Shown in pieces: positions 8,908 through 17,540 of a DNA stretch of 64,000 bases. The stretch is taken from the NCBI RefSeq assembly GCF_012972675.1, contig NZ_JABCRE010000002.1, forward strand, positions 609,001 to 673,000, given 5' to 3'. The notes below the pieces were generated by a model. It did no database searches, was not told where the DNA came from, and was given only the letters and a program-made list of their open reading frames with translations. This stretch comes from Pontixanthobacter rizhaonensis. Its GTDB lineage: Bacteria; Pseudomonadota; Alphaproteobacteria; Sphingomonadales; Sphingomonadaceae. Numbering within the stretch: the first letter of the stretch is position 1; the number at the start of each line of letters is the position of its first letter. The translations under genes were made by a program, and so were the position numbers.

Positions 8908-10293
8908 AGCCAGACTGAACCTGAAACACAAGCGGTCGCCGTTCCCCGGCCACCCCAGAGCGATGTGTCCGCAGCTGTCGGATTTGTTGGTCTATTCGGA
9001 CTGATTGCGTGGATCATATTCTGCCGCAATTACGCACCGATTGCCGAGGCAATGAACCTGCCCGGACCGCGTGAGCCGCTGTCTGGTCCCTATGCCGCAC
9101 TGGCAGCGCTGTTGTTCTCGGCTGGCCCCATGATTTTGTGGTCATTGCTGGTGGACAAGGTGCACCGGAACCCTTCCACCGGGATCGACTGGGATAACCC
9201 GCGTCCAGCGTCTGCAATCAAAAATATCACAACGACCAAAATCGCCGGCCTATGGGCAACATGGGCGATTATCGGCTTTTTGTACTGCGTCGGGCGGTGG
9301 TATTGGGACGGCCAATATCTGTTTGCGATGGAGGTGATCGGCGCTGCCGCTATCCCGCTATTCGTGCTGTCTGTTCCTTACGTCCTGTGGATCGACCGTG
9401 TGATGGTCAATCCGCGTGATCACTTGTGGCACTTCGGTGCGATGCTGCTCGCTCGTGAAGCATACGACATTGAGGAAGTGAAAAAGCACTGGCGCGCGTG
9501 GATTATCAAGGGCTTCTTCAGCGCTTTCATGATCTCCATTTTGCCGGGTGGTTTCGCTTATGCGGTAACTGTCGATATGACCGGGGTGATGAGTGATCCG
9601 GTGCGGTTTGGCGGGATGATGATTGCATTCCTGTTCCTGATCGACGTGCAGATCGGTACGGTTGGATATCTGGTCACGGTCAGGCCGCTGGATGCACACA
9701 TCCGCAGCGGGAACCCGTTTTTGGCGGGCTGGGTTGCAGCGTTGCTGTGCTATCCGCCGATGGTGTTTGCCTTCATGGGCAATATTAACGGCCAGCTGGG
9801 CATGATTGCCTATGAGGTGAATACGCCGGGTTGGACCCATTGGTTCGCTGGCAATGGTGTGATGCTGTATGGCTGGGCTTTCTGGTTGATTTTCCTGACG
9901 GCAGCCTATGCTTGGGCGACCATCGCTTTCGGCCTTCGCTTTTCCAATCTGACCTATCGCGGGGTGCTGACCAACGGGCCATACCGTTTCACACGCCATC
10001 CCGCCTATTTGTCAAAAAACACATTCTGGTGGTGCGCAACCATGCCGTTCCTGGTGAACAGCCATTCCATGGTCGATGTCGTTCGTAACACCTTCTTCTT
10101 GGCGGTTGTCAGCGGGATTTATTACTGGCGCGCGAAAACAGAGGAAGCGCATCTGTTGCAGGAAGATCCGAAATACCGGGAATATCACGCATGGATGGAG
10201 GAGCACGGCGTTATCACCAGCCGCCTCGCCAAGTTGAAACGCGTGTTTCGCCCGCGTGGCCCGGTTATCCAGCAGCATCAACCGGCTGAGTAA
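8908..10293 (+). CDS. ICMT-family integral membrane methyltransferase
   Basis: A protein of about 461 residues with many hydrophobic segments. Its C-terminal part has the hallmark of isoprenylcysteine carboxyl methyltransferase/PEMT-like enzymes: NGPYRFTRHPAYLSKNTFWW and, near the end, EDPKYREYHAWMEEHG. These motifs form the S-adenosylmethionine site in ICMT-like proteins. The N-terminal 230 residues add several membrane segments, so the protein is larger than a minimal ICMT. The ATG at 8908 (MSQTEPE) looks better than the in-frame ATG at 8893. The acceptor is unknown; bacterial members act on lipids or small molecules rather than prenylated proteins. It is convergent with gshA. Confidence 0.8.
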   Translation, partial: SQTEPETQAVAVPRPPQSDVSAAVGFVGLFGLIAWIIFCRNYAPIAEAMNLPGPREPLSGPYAALAALLFSAGPMILWSLLVDKVHRNPSTGIDWDNPRPASAIKNITTTKIAGLWATWAIIGFLYCVGRWYWDGQYLFAMEVIGAAAIPLFVLSVPYVLWIDRVMVNPRDHLWHFGAMLLAREAYDIEEVKKHWRAWIIKGFFSAFMISILPGGFAYAVTVDMTGVMSDPVRFGGMMIAFLFLIDVQIGTVGYLVTVRPLDAHIRSGNPFLAGWVAALLCYPPMVFAFMGNINGQLGMIAYEVNTPGWTHWFAGNGVMLYGWAFWLIFLTAAYAWATIAFGLRFSNLTYRGVLTNGPYRFTRHPAYLSKNTFWWCATMPFLVNSHSMVDVVRNTFFLAVVSGIYYWRAKTEEAHLLQEDPKYREYHAWMEEHGVITSRLAKLKRVFRPRGPVIQQHQPAE

Positions 10294-10308
10294 ATCCGGC
10301 GGGGCTCG

Positions 10309-11679
10309 TTAGAAGCTGTATTTATACACCCGCTCAATATCGCCAGCCCATTCGCCATTATACCGGTCCAGCAGACGCTGTGCGGGGGCCTTGCCGCTAG
10401 CGACAATTTCATCCAGCGTTTCCAGGAAACCTGTTTCATTGTCACCACTGCTATTCAGCCGGGCGCGTGCAGATAGGCCAGATCGGGCGATCTTGAGCAC
10501 TTCCACACCCAGGTCACGCAGCGTGCCGCCGCCGGGCACGGGAGTGGCGAGGCCATGTTTGGGAACATCGTTCCGCAATGCCTCACGTTCTTCCATCGAC
10601 CAGTCTTTGACCAGATCCCACGCGGCATCGAGCGCGCCCTGATCATACAGCAAGCCAACCCAGAATGCTGGCAGGGCGCAAATGCGGCTCCACGGGCCGC
10701 CATCCGCACCGCGCATTTCAAGAAAGCTTTTCAAGCGTACTTCGGGAAATGCGGTTGAAAGATGATCCCACCAATCGCCTTCACGCGGTTTTTCACCGGG
10801 CAGGGCGGGCAATTCACCCTTCAAGAAATCACGGAAGCTCTGGCCCGCAGCATCCACGTATTTTCCGTCGCGGAAAACAAAATACATCGGCACGTCGAGC
10901 ATATAATCGACATAGCGTTCATAGCCGAAATCATCATCGAAAACGAAGGGTAGCATCCCGGTCCGGTGCGGGTCGGTGTCCGACCAAATATGGCTGCGAT
11001 AGGAGAGGTAACCGTTCGGCTTGCCTTCGGTGAAGGGCGAATTGGCAAACAGCGCTGTCGCCAAGGGTTGCAGGGCCAAACCAACCCGGAATTTCTTCGC
11101 CATGTCGGCTTCGGATGAATAGTCCAAATTGACCTGAATGGTGCAAGTCCGCAGCATCATATCGAGGCCAAGATTACCAACCGTAGGCATATGCCGCAGC
11201 ATAATACCATACCGCCCTTTGGGCATGATCGGCAATTCTTCACGGGTCTTGTCGGGCCACATACCAAGGCCGAGAAATCCGACGCCGCATTTCTCGCCAA
11301 TGGCTTTCACCTGATCGAGATGACGGCCTGTTTCAGCGCAGGTTTCATGCAAATTATCAAGCGGTGCTCCAGACAGTTCCAGCTGGCCAGCGGGTTCGAG
11401 GCTCACCGTTCCATCGGGGCCGCGCATGGCAATAACTTCGCCATTTTCTTCGATGGGTTCCCAGCCAAACTGTTGCAGCGCGAGCAGCAGATCACGGATG
11501 CCGCATGGTTCACCATGAGACGGAGCGCGGAAGTCTGTTTTCTTATAAACCAGCTTCTCGTGCTCGGTACCGATCCGCCAATCACTGACCGGCTTTTCGC
11601 CCGCCTGCATGGGTGCAACCAATTGGTCGCGGCTTTCGATAATGGGGTCAGTTGTCCCGGACTCGTCGCGCGTGCTCAT
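10309..11679 (-). CDS. gshA: Glutamate-cysteine ligase (plant/alphaproteobacterial type)
   Basis: About 456 residues of the GCS2/plant-like glutamate-cysteine ligase group, which makes gamma-glutamylcysteine, the first step of glutathione synthesis. Visible motifs are RIGTEHEKLVYK, DGTVSLEPAGQLELSGAPL, LGLGMWPDKTREELPIMPKGRY and MMLRTCTIQVNLDYSSEADMAKKFR, all typical of this group. The ATG at 11679 (MSTRDESG) is favoured; a GTG at 11709 would add ten residues. It lies about 50 bases behind rsmE on the same strand and probably shares its transcript. Cytoplasmic. Confidence 0.9.
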   Translation of the reverse strand: MSTRDESGTTDPIIESRDQLVAPMQAGEKPVSDWRIGTEHEKLVYKKTDFRAPSHGEPCGIRDLLLALQQFGWEPIEENGEVIAMRGPDGTVSLEPAGQLELSGAPLDNLHETCAETGRHLDQVKAIGEKCGVGFLGLGMWPDKTREELPIMPKGRYGIMLRHMPTVGNLGLDMMLRTCTIQVNLDYSSEADMAKKFRVGLALQPLATALFANSPFTEGKPNGYLSYRSHIWSDTDPHRTGMLPFVFDDDFGYERYVDYMLDVPMYFVFRDGKYVDAAGQSFRDFLKGELPALPGEKPREGDWWDHLSTAFPEVRLKSFLEMRGADGGPWSRICALPAFWVGLLYDQGALDAAWDLVKDWSMEEREALRNDVPKHGLATPVPGGGTLRDLGVEVLKIARSGLSARARLNSSGDNETGFLETLDEIVASGKAPAQRLLDRYNGEWAGDIERVYKYSF

Positions 11680-11760
11680 GCCAGTTGCGATAGGCAACGG
11701 AGGCCGCACTGGCCAGAGTTTTTCAATTGCCGGTGAATTTTTTGCAACCTGCTGGATGTC

Positions 11761-12504
11761 TTACCAATCACCGGCAACGCCCATCCATAACGAAATCGCA
11801 GCCAGTGTGGCGGTTTCACCGCGCAGGATCCGTGGGCCCAGCGTGATAGGTTTGACGCGGGGATGGGCAAGCAACATCTCTCTTTCAGCATCATCAAAGC
11901 CCCCTTCCGGCCCTGTGATAAGGGCTGCTGGACCGCTGATTGCACCAAATGTCTTGGCAGCAGGTGCGCCGCCATTTTCATCGGCGAAGAACAGCGTTCG
12001 ATTGGTCGGCCAGTCTGCCAACAGGCTGGATAGTTTTGCGACCGGAGACATTTCCGGCAGCGCAGTGCGCGCGCATTGTTCGGCAGCTTCGGTGACAAGC
12101 GTTTTGGCACGGTCTGCGTTGAGCTTATCCGCTACGCATCGCCGCGTCACCACCGGTCGAATGTGGCTAACCCCTAACTCAGTTGCCTTTTCCAGCACGA
12201 GGTCAAAGCGGTCCTTCTTCAGCAGCGCAGGGCACAGCCAGAAATCGGGCACTGGCTCACGCCCGCGCAGATGCTGCGTCGCTGTCAAGGTTGCGTCGCG
12301 TTTGCCGACGGCGCTGGCGGTGGCAGCCCATTCGCCTGTTTGATTGTCGCACAGGATCACGATGTCGCCTTCGCGCACTCGCATCACTTTGATCAAATAG
12401 TGCGCTTGACCTGCGGCAAGGGTAATATGCGCGTCAGCAGATAGGGGCTGCTCAACAAACAGGCGGGGTGCGCTCTTGGGCGGCCAGGCGGGGGTAGCGG
12501 GCAT
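11761..12504 (-). CDS. rsmE: 16S rRNA (uracil1498-N3)-methyltransferase
   Basis: About 247 residues of the SPOUT-class RsmE family, which methylates U1498 of 16S rRNA. Seen are the N-terminal PUA-like barrel (RLFVEQPL, AHYLIKVMRV), the helix DLVLEKATELGVSHIRPV, and the knotted SAM site LITGPEGGFDDAERE followed by LGPRILRGETATLAAI. I chose the ATG at 12504 (MPATPAWPPK); an in-frame start at 12528 would only add nine residues. It is divergent from the small membrane protein gene at 12542 and upstream of gshA. Confidence 0.92.
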   Translation of the reverse strand: MPATPAWPPKSAPRLFVEQPLSADAHITLAAGQAHYLIKVMRVREGDIVILCDNQTGEWAATASAVGKRDATLTATQHLRGREPVPDFWLCPALLKKDRFDLVLEKATELGVSHIRPVVTRRCVADKLNADRAKTLVTEAAEQCARTALPEMSPVAKLSSLLADWPTNRTLFFADENGGAPAAKTFGAISGPAALITGPEGGFDDAEREMLLAHPRVKPITLGPRILRGETATLAAISLWMGVAGDW

Positions 12505-12541
12505 GGATGAAGTGTTAGACGCAACCACGCCAAATCGCTAG

Positions 12542-12922
12542 ATGAAGCCTATGACAGTGCGGGCAATACAATATCTGATTGGTTCGGTGTTCCTGATTTT
12601 GGGGGGATGGTGCCTGCTATTGCCGCAATCGGTGATTGATCTGACCATACAGCCGGAATTTCACAGCCAAGATTACATCGTAACATTCATGGTGGCGTGT
12701 TTTGGGGCTCAAGCGGTGTTGTTTGGCATTATCGCATTTACGGCGACCTTTACCCGGCGCACGTTTCTGGCTCTGGGTTTGGCGTTAATCCCGTTCTTGG
12801 TCTTCAACTATTACTTCTACATCGTGGTGCCGGTATTATCGTTTGTCGGCCTGATTGATTTGGTCGGAAATCTTACAATGCTGGGATTGTGTTATCTTGG
12901 CTACCGCAAGGCGCCAGCGTGA
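12542..12922 (+). CDS. Small four-helix membrane protein
   Basis: A 126-residue, very hydrophobic protein with about four transmembrane helices (roughly residues 8-28, 45-65, 70-92 and 97-120) and no charged domains. I recognise no named family. The stop codon TGA at 12920-12922 overlaps the GTG start of ubiA at 12919, so translation of the two is coupled. This suggests a membrane partner of ubiquinone synthesis or simply co-regulation. Confidence 0.7.
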   Translation: MKPMTVRAIQYLIGSVFLILGGWCLLLPQSVIDLTIQPEFHSQDYIVTFMVACFGAQAVLFGIIAFTATFTRRTFLALGLALIPFLVFNYYFYIVVPVLSFVGLIDLVGNLTMLGLCYLGYRKAPA

Positions 12923-13836
12923 CTGACAGTTCTGAAACCATTGTACCCGACACCCAGCATCGCGGGATTATCGCGCGATTGCCGCAATTGCCGCGTGATC
13001 TTGCGCAGTTGGCCCGGTTTGACCGGCCCATTGGTTGGTGGCTGTTATTCTGGCCGTGTGCGTGGGGATTGTGGCTGACGGGCACGGGTGTGCAATGGCA
13101 ATTGCTGTTGCTATTTTTGCTTGGCAGCATCGCCATGCGCGGGGCGGGCTGCGTCTATAATGACATTATTGATGCGGAACTTGACCGCAAGGTTGCCAGA
13201 ACCGCCGCTAGGCCGGTGGCCAGTGGGCGGGTGAGCAAAACGACCGCTTGGTTGTGGCTTGTCGCGCTGTGTTTGATCGGCTTGGCAGTATTGCTGCAAT
13301 TGCGGTGGGAGGCTCAGCTGATTGCCTTGGCCAGCCTTGCGCTGGTTGCCGGGTACCCGTTCATGAAACGCATCACTTGGTGGCCGCAAGCGTGGCTGGG
13401 AATGGTCTTTACATGGGGCGCCTTGGTCGGCTGGTTTTCCATGCGTAGCGACCATTTGGATGCCTTGGCTGCGCTATACGCTGGTGCTGCGCTGTGGGTT
13501 ATCGGGTTCGACACAATCTATGCATTGCAAGACCGGGAAGATGACGCCTTGGTCGGTATCCGTTCCAGCGCATTGCGATTGGGCGGTAAGGTTCGCAGCG
13601 GTGTGGCGGTGTTCTATCTTGGCGCGATCAGCCTGTGGATTTTGGCGTTTTGGCTGCTGCGACCAGATCCGGTTGCGCTGCTGGCATTGTTGCCGGTGTC
13701 TCTGCATTTGCTGTGGCAGGTTGCCACTCTCGATACAGAAGACGCTTCCAACCCGCTCGACCGGTTCCGCTCCAACCGGTTCGCCGGGGGATTGATGGCA
13801 GCGGCGTGCTTCGTGGTCGGCAATGCAGGCGCTTAG
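12919..13836 (+). CDS. ubiA: 4-hydroxybenzoate octaprenyltransferase
   Basis: A 305-residue member of the UbiA prenyltransferase superfamily, an inner-membrane enzyme that attaches the polyprenyl tail to 4-hydroxybenzoate in ubiquinone synthesis. Both aspartate-rich motifs are present: MRGAGCVYNDIIDAELDRKVARTAARP and FDTIYALQDREDDALVGIRSSALR split across two loops, with about eight membrane helices. The GTG at 12919 is chosen because it overlaps the preceding stop (GTGA) and has AAGG upstream. The longer frame from 12889 would run well into the preceding gene. A polyprenyl diphosphate synthase that could supply the tail is encoded at 52894. Confidence 0.93.
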   Translation: MTDSSETIVPDTQHRGIIARLPQLPRDLAQLARFDRPIGWWLLFWPCAWGLWLTGTGVQWQLLLLFLLGSIAMRGAGCVYNDIIDAELDRKVARTAARPVASGRVSKTTAWLWLVALCLIGLAVLLQLRWEAQLIALASLALVAGYPFMKRITWWPQAWLGMVFTWGALVGWFSMRSDHLDALAALYAGAALWVIGFDTIYALQDREDDALVGIRSSALRLGGKVRSGVAVFYLGAISLWILAFWLLRPDPVALLALLPVSLHLLWQVATLDTEDASNPLDRFRSNRFAGGLMAAACFVVGNAGA

Positions 13837-13878
13837 CGGGGCCTCGCTGCGCGGGTCAGCTCCGCGTCACGCTTTAGG

Positions 13879-14409
13879 TTAGTTGCCGTCAGGCCCCAAT
13901 TCCGGATCAAGATCGCGGGGGCGTTTGAAATGTATCAAGCTGCCGCAATTGGACTTCAGGTCTGCCCAATCATCTATATCCAGCTCAAACACCGCCAACG
14001 TCGCAGTGGGATATTTTGTTGCCGCCGCGTCGAACAAGGCGTTTTCTTTAGCGGGCGGCACCAGCAGGAATAGCATTTCCTGCAAGCCGGGATTGTGGCC
14101 CGCGATCAGGACAGTGTCAGCATTCCCGGCATTTTCCTGGATCAGTTCAACAATGGTGTCCGTGCTGGCAAGGTATAGGCGCTTGTCGAAGGTCGGCTGT
14201 GCATCAGGCATCGCTGCCTCTAGCGTTCTCTGCACCCGTTCTGCCGAGCTCGCGAGGATTACATCCCATTTAGTGCCATATTCGCGGATATGCCGGCCGA
14301 TCAGCTTTGCGCCTTTACGCCCACGATCATTGAGCCCGCGATCGAAATCGCGCGTTCCAATATCGTCCCAGTCAGATTTGGCGTGTCGTAGAAGTGCAAG
14401 CGTTTTCAA
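13879..14409 (-). CDS. SixA-type histidine phosphatase
   Basis: A 176-residue histidine-phosphatase-superfamily protein with no signal peptide. The catalytic motif is LLRHAKSDW (phospho-accepting His9), the second motif GRKGAKLIG, and the distal histidine is in LIAGHNPGLQEM. This matches SixA-like proteins, which remove phosphate from phosphohistidine, for example on PTS or phosphorelay proteins. Its start ATGA at 14409-14406 overlaps the stop of the upstream helicase gene, so it is coupled to that gene. The natural substrate is unknown. Confidence 0.85.
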   Translation of the reverse strand: MKTLALLRHAKSDWDDIGTRDFDRGLNDRGRKGAKLIGRHIREYGTKWDVILASSAERVQRTLEAAMPDAQPTFDKRLYLASTDTIVELIQENAGNADTVLIAGHNPGLQEMLFLLVPPAKENALFDAAATKYPTATLAVFELDIDDWADLKSNCGSLIHFKRPRDLDPELGPDGN

Positions 14410-17144
14410 AACGGAATAGAATCCTCGTCAATGTCGATGGCGCCATAGGGCTGGGCGGTTTCCACAATATCCGAAACACCTTCTGCCACGCGTTGTAAAG
14501 CCTCCTCCAGCGTCAAACGTATAACGGGTGTCCCTTTTGGAAAGGCTGACAGCAGCCTACTGGGAAATGCGGAGGACAACACGACGAAATGCCCGCGGTC
14601 CTCTTTGGTGCGGATTAACCGGCCAAATGCCTGAGCAAGCCGCGCCCTGATCATGCGATCATCATAGGCGCTTCCACCGCCCGCGGCGCGGCGTGCGCGG
14701 TGCAGGATGCTGGGTTTGGGCCAGGGGACAGCTTCCATCACCACGCAGCGCAAAGATTCGCCCGGCACATCAACGCCGTCACGCAATGCATCGGTACCCA
14801 ATAAAGACGCGCGCGCATCATCGCGAAAAATATCAACCAATGTGCCTGTATCAATCGGATCAACATGCTGCGCGAACAGGGGCAGGCCCGCGCGGGCCAG
14901 CCGGTCGGCGATCCGCCCGTGAACAACCCGCAACCGCCGGATGGCCGTGAACAAGCCCAGCACGCCGCCGCCCGCTGCCTCTATCAACCGGGCATAGGCA
15001 CCGGCCAAACCGGCCAGATCGCCGCGCTTGATGTCAGTCACGATCAGCACTTCGGCGCGGTTGGCATAGTCGAACGGGCTTTCAGCCGCTGACAATTTGG
15101 GTTCGACATCCAGATGCGGCGTTCCGCTGCTGGCAATGGCGCTGTCCCACTGATCCCCGTCACGCAAGGTGGCAGAGGTCAGCATCACCCCGTGCGAGGG
15201 TTCCAACACCACTTTGGCAAAAGGTTTCATCGGGTCGAGCCAGCGGCGATGAATGCCGATGTCAAATTCTCTTGCATCGCCGCGATCAACCGCAAGCCAA
15301 TCGATAAATTCAGGGTCGGCGGGGCCGCCCATCCGGCTCAGCAGCGATTCCCACGCAAGCAGCAAATCCACGCGCCAGCTCAGCGAATGCCGCGCCCCTT
15401 CAATTCGCGCCCGGCCTTGCTGGTCGAGCCAATCGGGCGCGTCTTCAATCACCGCTTCCAGCCGCAAGCCCAGCTTGACCAAGGGGTGACGGATGGCACC
15501 CAGGGCGGCTTGCGCCTTGCCAGCGACTTCAATGAATTCGCCCGGCAATTGTGCGACTTCTGTTTCGATGCCGTAACCCGCTTCCTGCCCGCCGCTTTCA
15601 TCGCGCGCATAGGTCAGCGTGCGGACAGCCGCCAGCAGATGCTCTAACGGACCGGAGGCTTCGTTATCGTGGAGCCGCTGCAACCAACCATCAGAGGGCA
15701 GGGCTTGCGCCGCTTCGATGGCGGCCTCGATCGCTTCACCGCCATCGCCATCATAGCTGGCCACATCTGCCAACCGCGCGGCAAGGCCCCGCCGCCGGCC
15801 CTTCGATTTGCGTTCCGGCCCGATGATCCAGCGGCGCAGCTCGATTGCTTCCTGCCCGGTCAGAGTTGCTGCAAAAGTGGAATCAGCAGCCTGAAAAACA
15901 TGATGGCCTTCGTCAAAAATGATCCGGGAAGGGCGCTGTGCATGGTCGCGGCCTCTTGCTGCGTTGACCATGACCAAGGCGTGATTGGCAATAACCAGAT
16001 CTGCCTGAGCAGAGGCCCGGGCAGAGCGTTCGATAAAGCACTTCCGGTAATGCGGGCACCCGGCATAGACACATTCGCCGCGTTGATCGGTCAGGGCCGC
16101 AATTCCGCGTTTGCGAAACAAAGTGCCGAGCCAGCCGGGCAGATCACCACCGATCATATCCCCATCGCGGGAGAAACTGGCCCAGCGCGCCACCAGCTGT
16201 GCTAAAATCGCTGCCCGCCCGCCAAATCCGCCTTGCAGTGCATCTTCCAGATTGAGCAGACACAAATAGTTTTCCCGGCCCTTACGGATGACAACCGGAC
16301 GCGTGCCATCAGAACGCTGTTCAGGCCATGCTTTCTGGCTTTCGGATTTCAATTGGCGCTGCAAGTTCTTGGTGAACGTACTAACCCACACAGTTCCGCG
16401 TGCAGTGGCCGCCCATAATGATGCAGGCGCCAGATAGCCCAGCGTCTTGCCGATACCCGTGCCCGCTTGGGCGAGGAGAATATGGGGCCGGTTTTGTCCG
16501 TCGCGCGGGGCAAAGACTTGCCCCACTGCCTTGGCATAATGGTGCTGTCCGTCGCGCCTTTCTGCGCCGACACCGGTTAGATGGTCCAGTTGGTTCGCCA
16601 CCGCAGAATCATCGATTTGCACTTGGGCAGGTTGGGGGCGTTCGGGTGCTTCTTCCCACTCAGGCAGTTTGGTAAACAGCCATCGTTCTGCCTTTTCCGG
16701 CCGCGATATGTGCGATGCCAAAACAGCAGCCCATGGCCAGCGCATTTTGGTAAGCGATTGCAGTGATGACCACGCGCCATCGCGCTGCGCCCATGTGTCA
16801 CTTTCGCAATGGGTCAGCATCGCCGCCGCTGCTGTCTGTAACAATGCCGGAATGGCATCATCGCTTTGCGGCTCTTCCAAATCCAATGCGGCAGCCAAGC
16901 CCTTGGGGGTGGGCACGCAAAACCGTGCAGGATAGATGAATGCAAACAATTCCAGCAAATCAAGGCCGGACAGATCGGGATAACCCAGCCGTGTGGCAAC
17001 CAGCGGGGCATTCAATAGCAAGATCGGCGTGTCAGCCGCCGCCATGATTGCTTCCCCTTTGGATAGGCCGCGTGTGTTCCCAGACGCGTCACGCAGCCAG
17101 GTTCCAGCATGACTGGCGTGAAGGGCCGGCAGAGAGGGGAGCAT
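14406..17144 (-). CDS. DinG/XPD-like ATP-dependent DNA helicase
   Basis: About 912 residues of superfamily 2, XPD/DinG branch. Motif I is AQAGTGIGKTLGYLAP, motif II is IIFDEGHHVFQ (DEGH in place of DEAH). Between them, CVYAGCPHYRKCFIERS looks like the Fe-S cluster region, with cysteines suitably spaced, followed by ADLVIANHALVM. Motif VI near the C-terminus is QAFGRLIRTKEDRG. The frame is open to 17438, but the extra 98 residues cross the repeat-rich spacer and look non-coding; the ATG at 17144 has GGATGG upstream. Probably acts in DNA repair on 5'-tailed or structured DNA. The phosphatase gene downstream overlaps it. Confidence 0.87.
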   Translation of the reverse strand: MLPSLPALHASHAGTWLRDASGNTRGLSKGEAIMAAADTPILLLNAPLVATRLGYPDLSGLDLLELFAFIYPARFCVPTPKGLAAALDLEEPQSDDAIPALLQTAAAAMLTHCESDTWAQRDGAWSSLQSLTKMRWPWAAVLASHISRPEKAERWLFTKLPEWEEAPERPQPAQVQIDDSAVANQLDHLTGVGAERRDGQHHYAKAVGQVFAPRDGQNRPHILLAQAGTGIGKTLGYLAPASLWAATARGTVWVSTFTKNLQRQLKSESQKAWPEQRSDGTRPVVIRKGRENYLCLLNLEDALQGGFGGRAAILAQLVARWASFSRDGDMIGGDLPGWLGTLFRKRGIAALTDQRGECVYAGCPHYRKCFIERSARASAQADLVIANHALVMVNAARGRDHAQRPSRIIFDEGHHVFQAADSTFAATLTGQEAIELRRWIIGPERKSKGRRRGLAARLADVASYDGDGGEAIEAAIEAAQALPSDGWLQRLHDNEASGPLEHLLAAVRTLTYARDESGGQEAGYGIETEVAQLPGEFIEVAGKAQAALGAIRHPLVKLGLRLEAVIEDAPDWLDQQGRARIEGARHSLSWRVDLLLAWESLLSRMGGPADPEFIDWLAVDRGDAREFDIGIHRRWLDPMKPFAKVVLEPSHGVMLTSATLRDGDQWDSAIASSGTPHLDVEPKLSAAESPFDYANRAEVLIVTDIKRGDLAGLAGAYARLIEAAGGGVLGLFTAIRRLRVVHGRIADRLARAGLPLFAQHVDPIDTGTLVDIFRDDARASLLGTDALRDGVDVPGESLRCVVMEAVPWPKPSILHRARRAAGGGSAYDDRMIRARLAQAFGRLIRTKEDRGHFVVLSSAFPSRLLSAFPKGTPVIRLTLEEALQRVAEGVSDIVETAQPYGAIDIDEDSIPF

Positions 17145-17351
17145 GCTTGCCATCCAGCAGCTATGGAAACAGGGCGCTGTAAAGTAAACATGGAGAGCAC
17201 CAGTGCTGCACAGCCGGTGCCTTGCCCGTCCGCCAACGGACCCAAACTGTCCTACTTCATGGCTGGCGGATATAGGCCGGTCCGATGATTGTACCCCCGA
17301 ACCTGTTAGATGATGCGCCTTTCGGTATTTATGGTGTCGCAGCACCTCACC

Positions 17352-17450
17352 AAAGGTCACACATTTACCGCTGTAAAGGTCACAGTTTCGCTGTAAGATT
17401 GGCTGGCAATTGTCTGAAATATCGTCAAAAATACCCAAAGGTCACACATT
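17352..17450. repeat. Three copies of AAAGGTCACA between the helicase gene and lysK
   Basis: The decamer AAAGGTCACA occurs at 17352-17361, 17375-17384 and 17437-17446; the first and third copies extend to AAAGGTCACACATT. On the minus strand the first two lie in imperfect tandem units that each start ACAGCG and end TGTGACCTTT. All three point the same way in the roughly 390-base divergent spacer. They look like binding sites for a regulator controlling lysK, the helicase gene or both. Confidence 0.6.
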
Positions 17451-17472
17451 CAAAAAATGCCGAATGTGTACC
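17440..17472. promoter_or_regulatory. Inverted repeat upstream of lysK
   Basis: GGTCACACATTC (17440-17451) pairs with GAATGTGTACC (17462-17472), leaving one unpaired base and a loop of ten. The left arm includes the third AAAGGTCACA copy. It may be an operator or a leader hairpin about 70 bases before the lysK start. No T-run follows, so it is unlikely to be a terminator. Confidence 0.45.
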
Positions 17473-17540
17473 GGCCACGCTTCGTATGATTTTGCTGTTC
17501 GCGCTTGCAACATGACGCGAAGCGCGCAAAAGGCGTTGTC

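Noticed and set aside
17145-17438. 98-residue N-terminal extension of the DinG-like helicase
   Set aside because: It crosses the repeat-rich spacer, has no ribosome binding site and does not resemble helicase sequence; ATG 17144 fits better.
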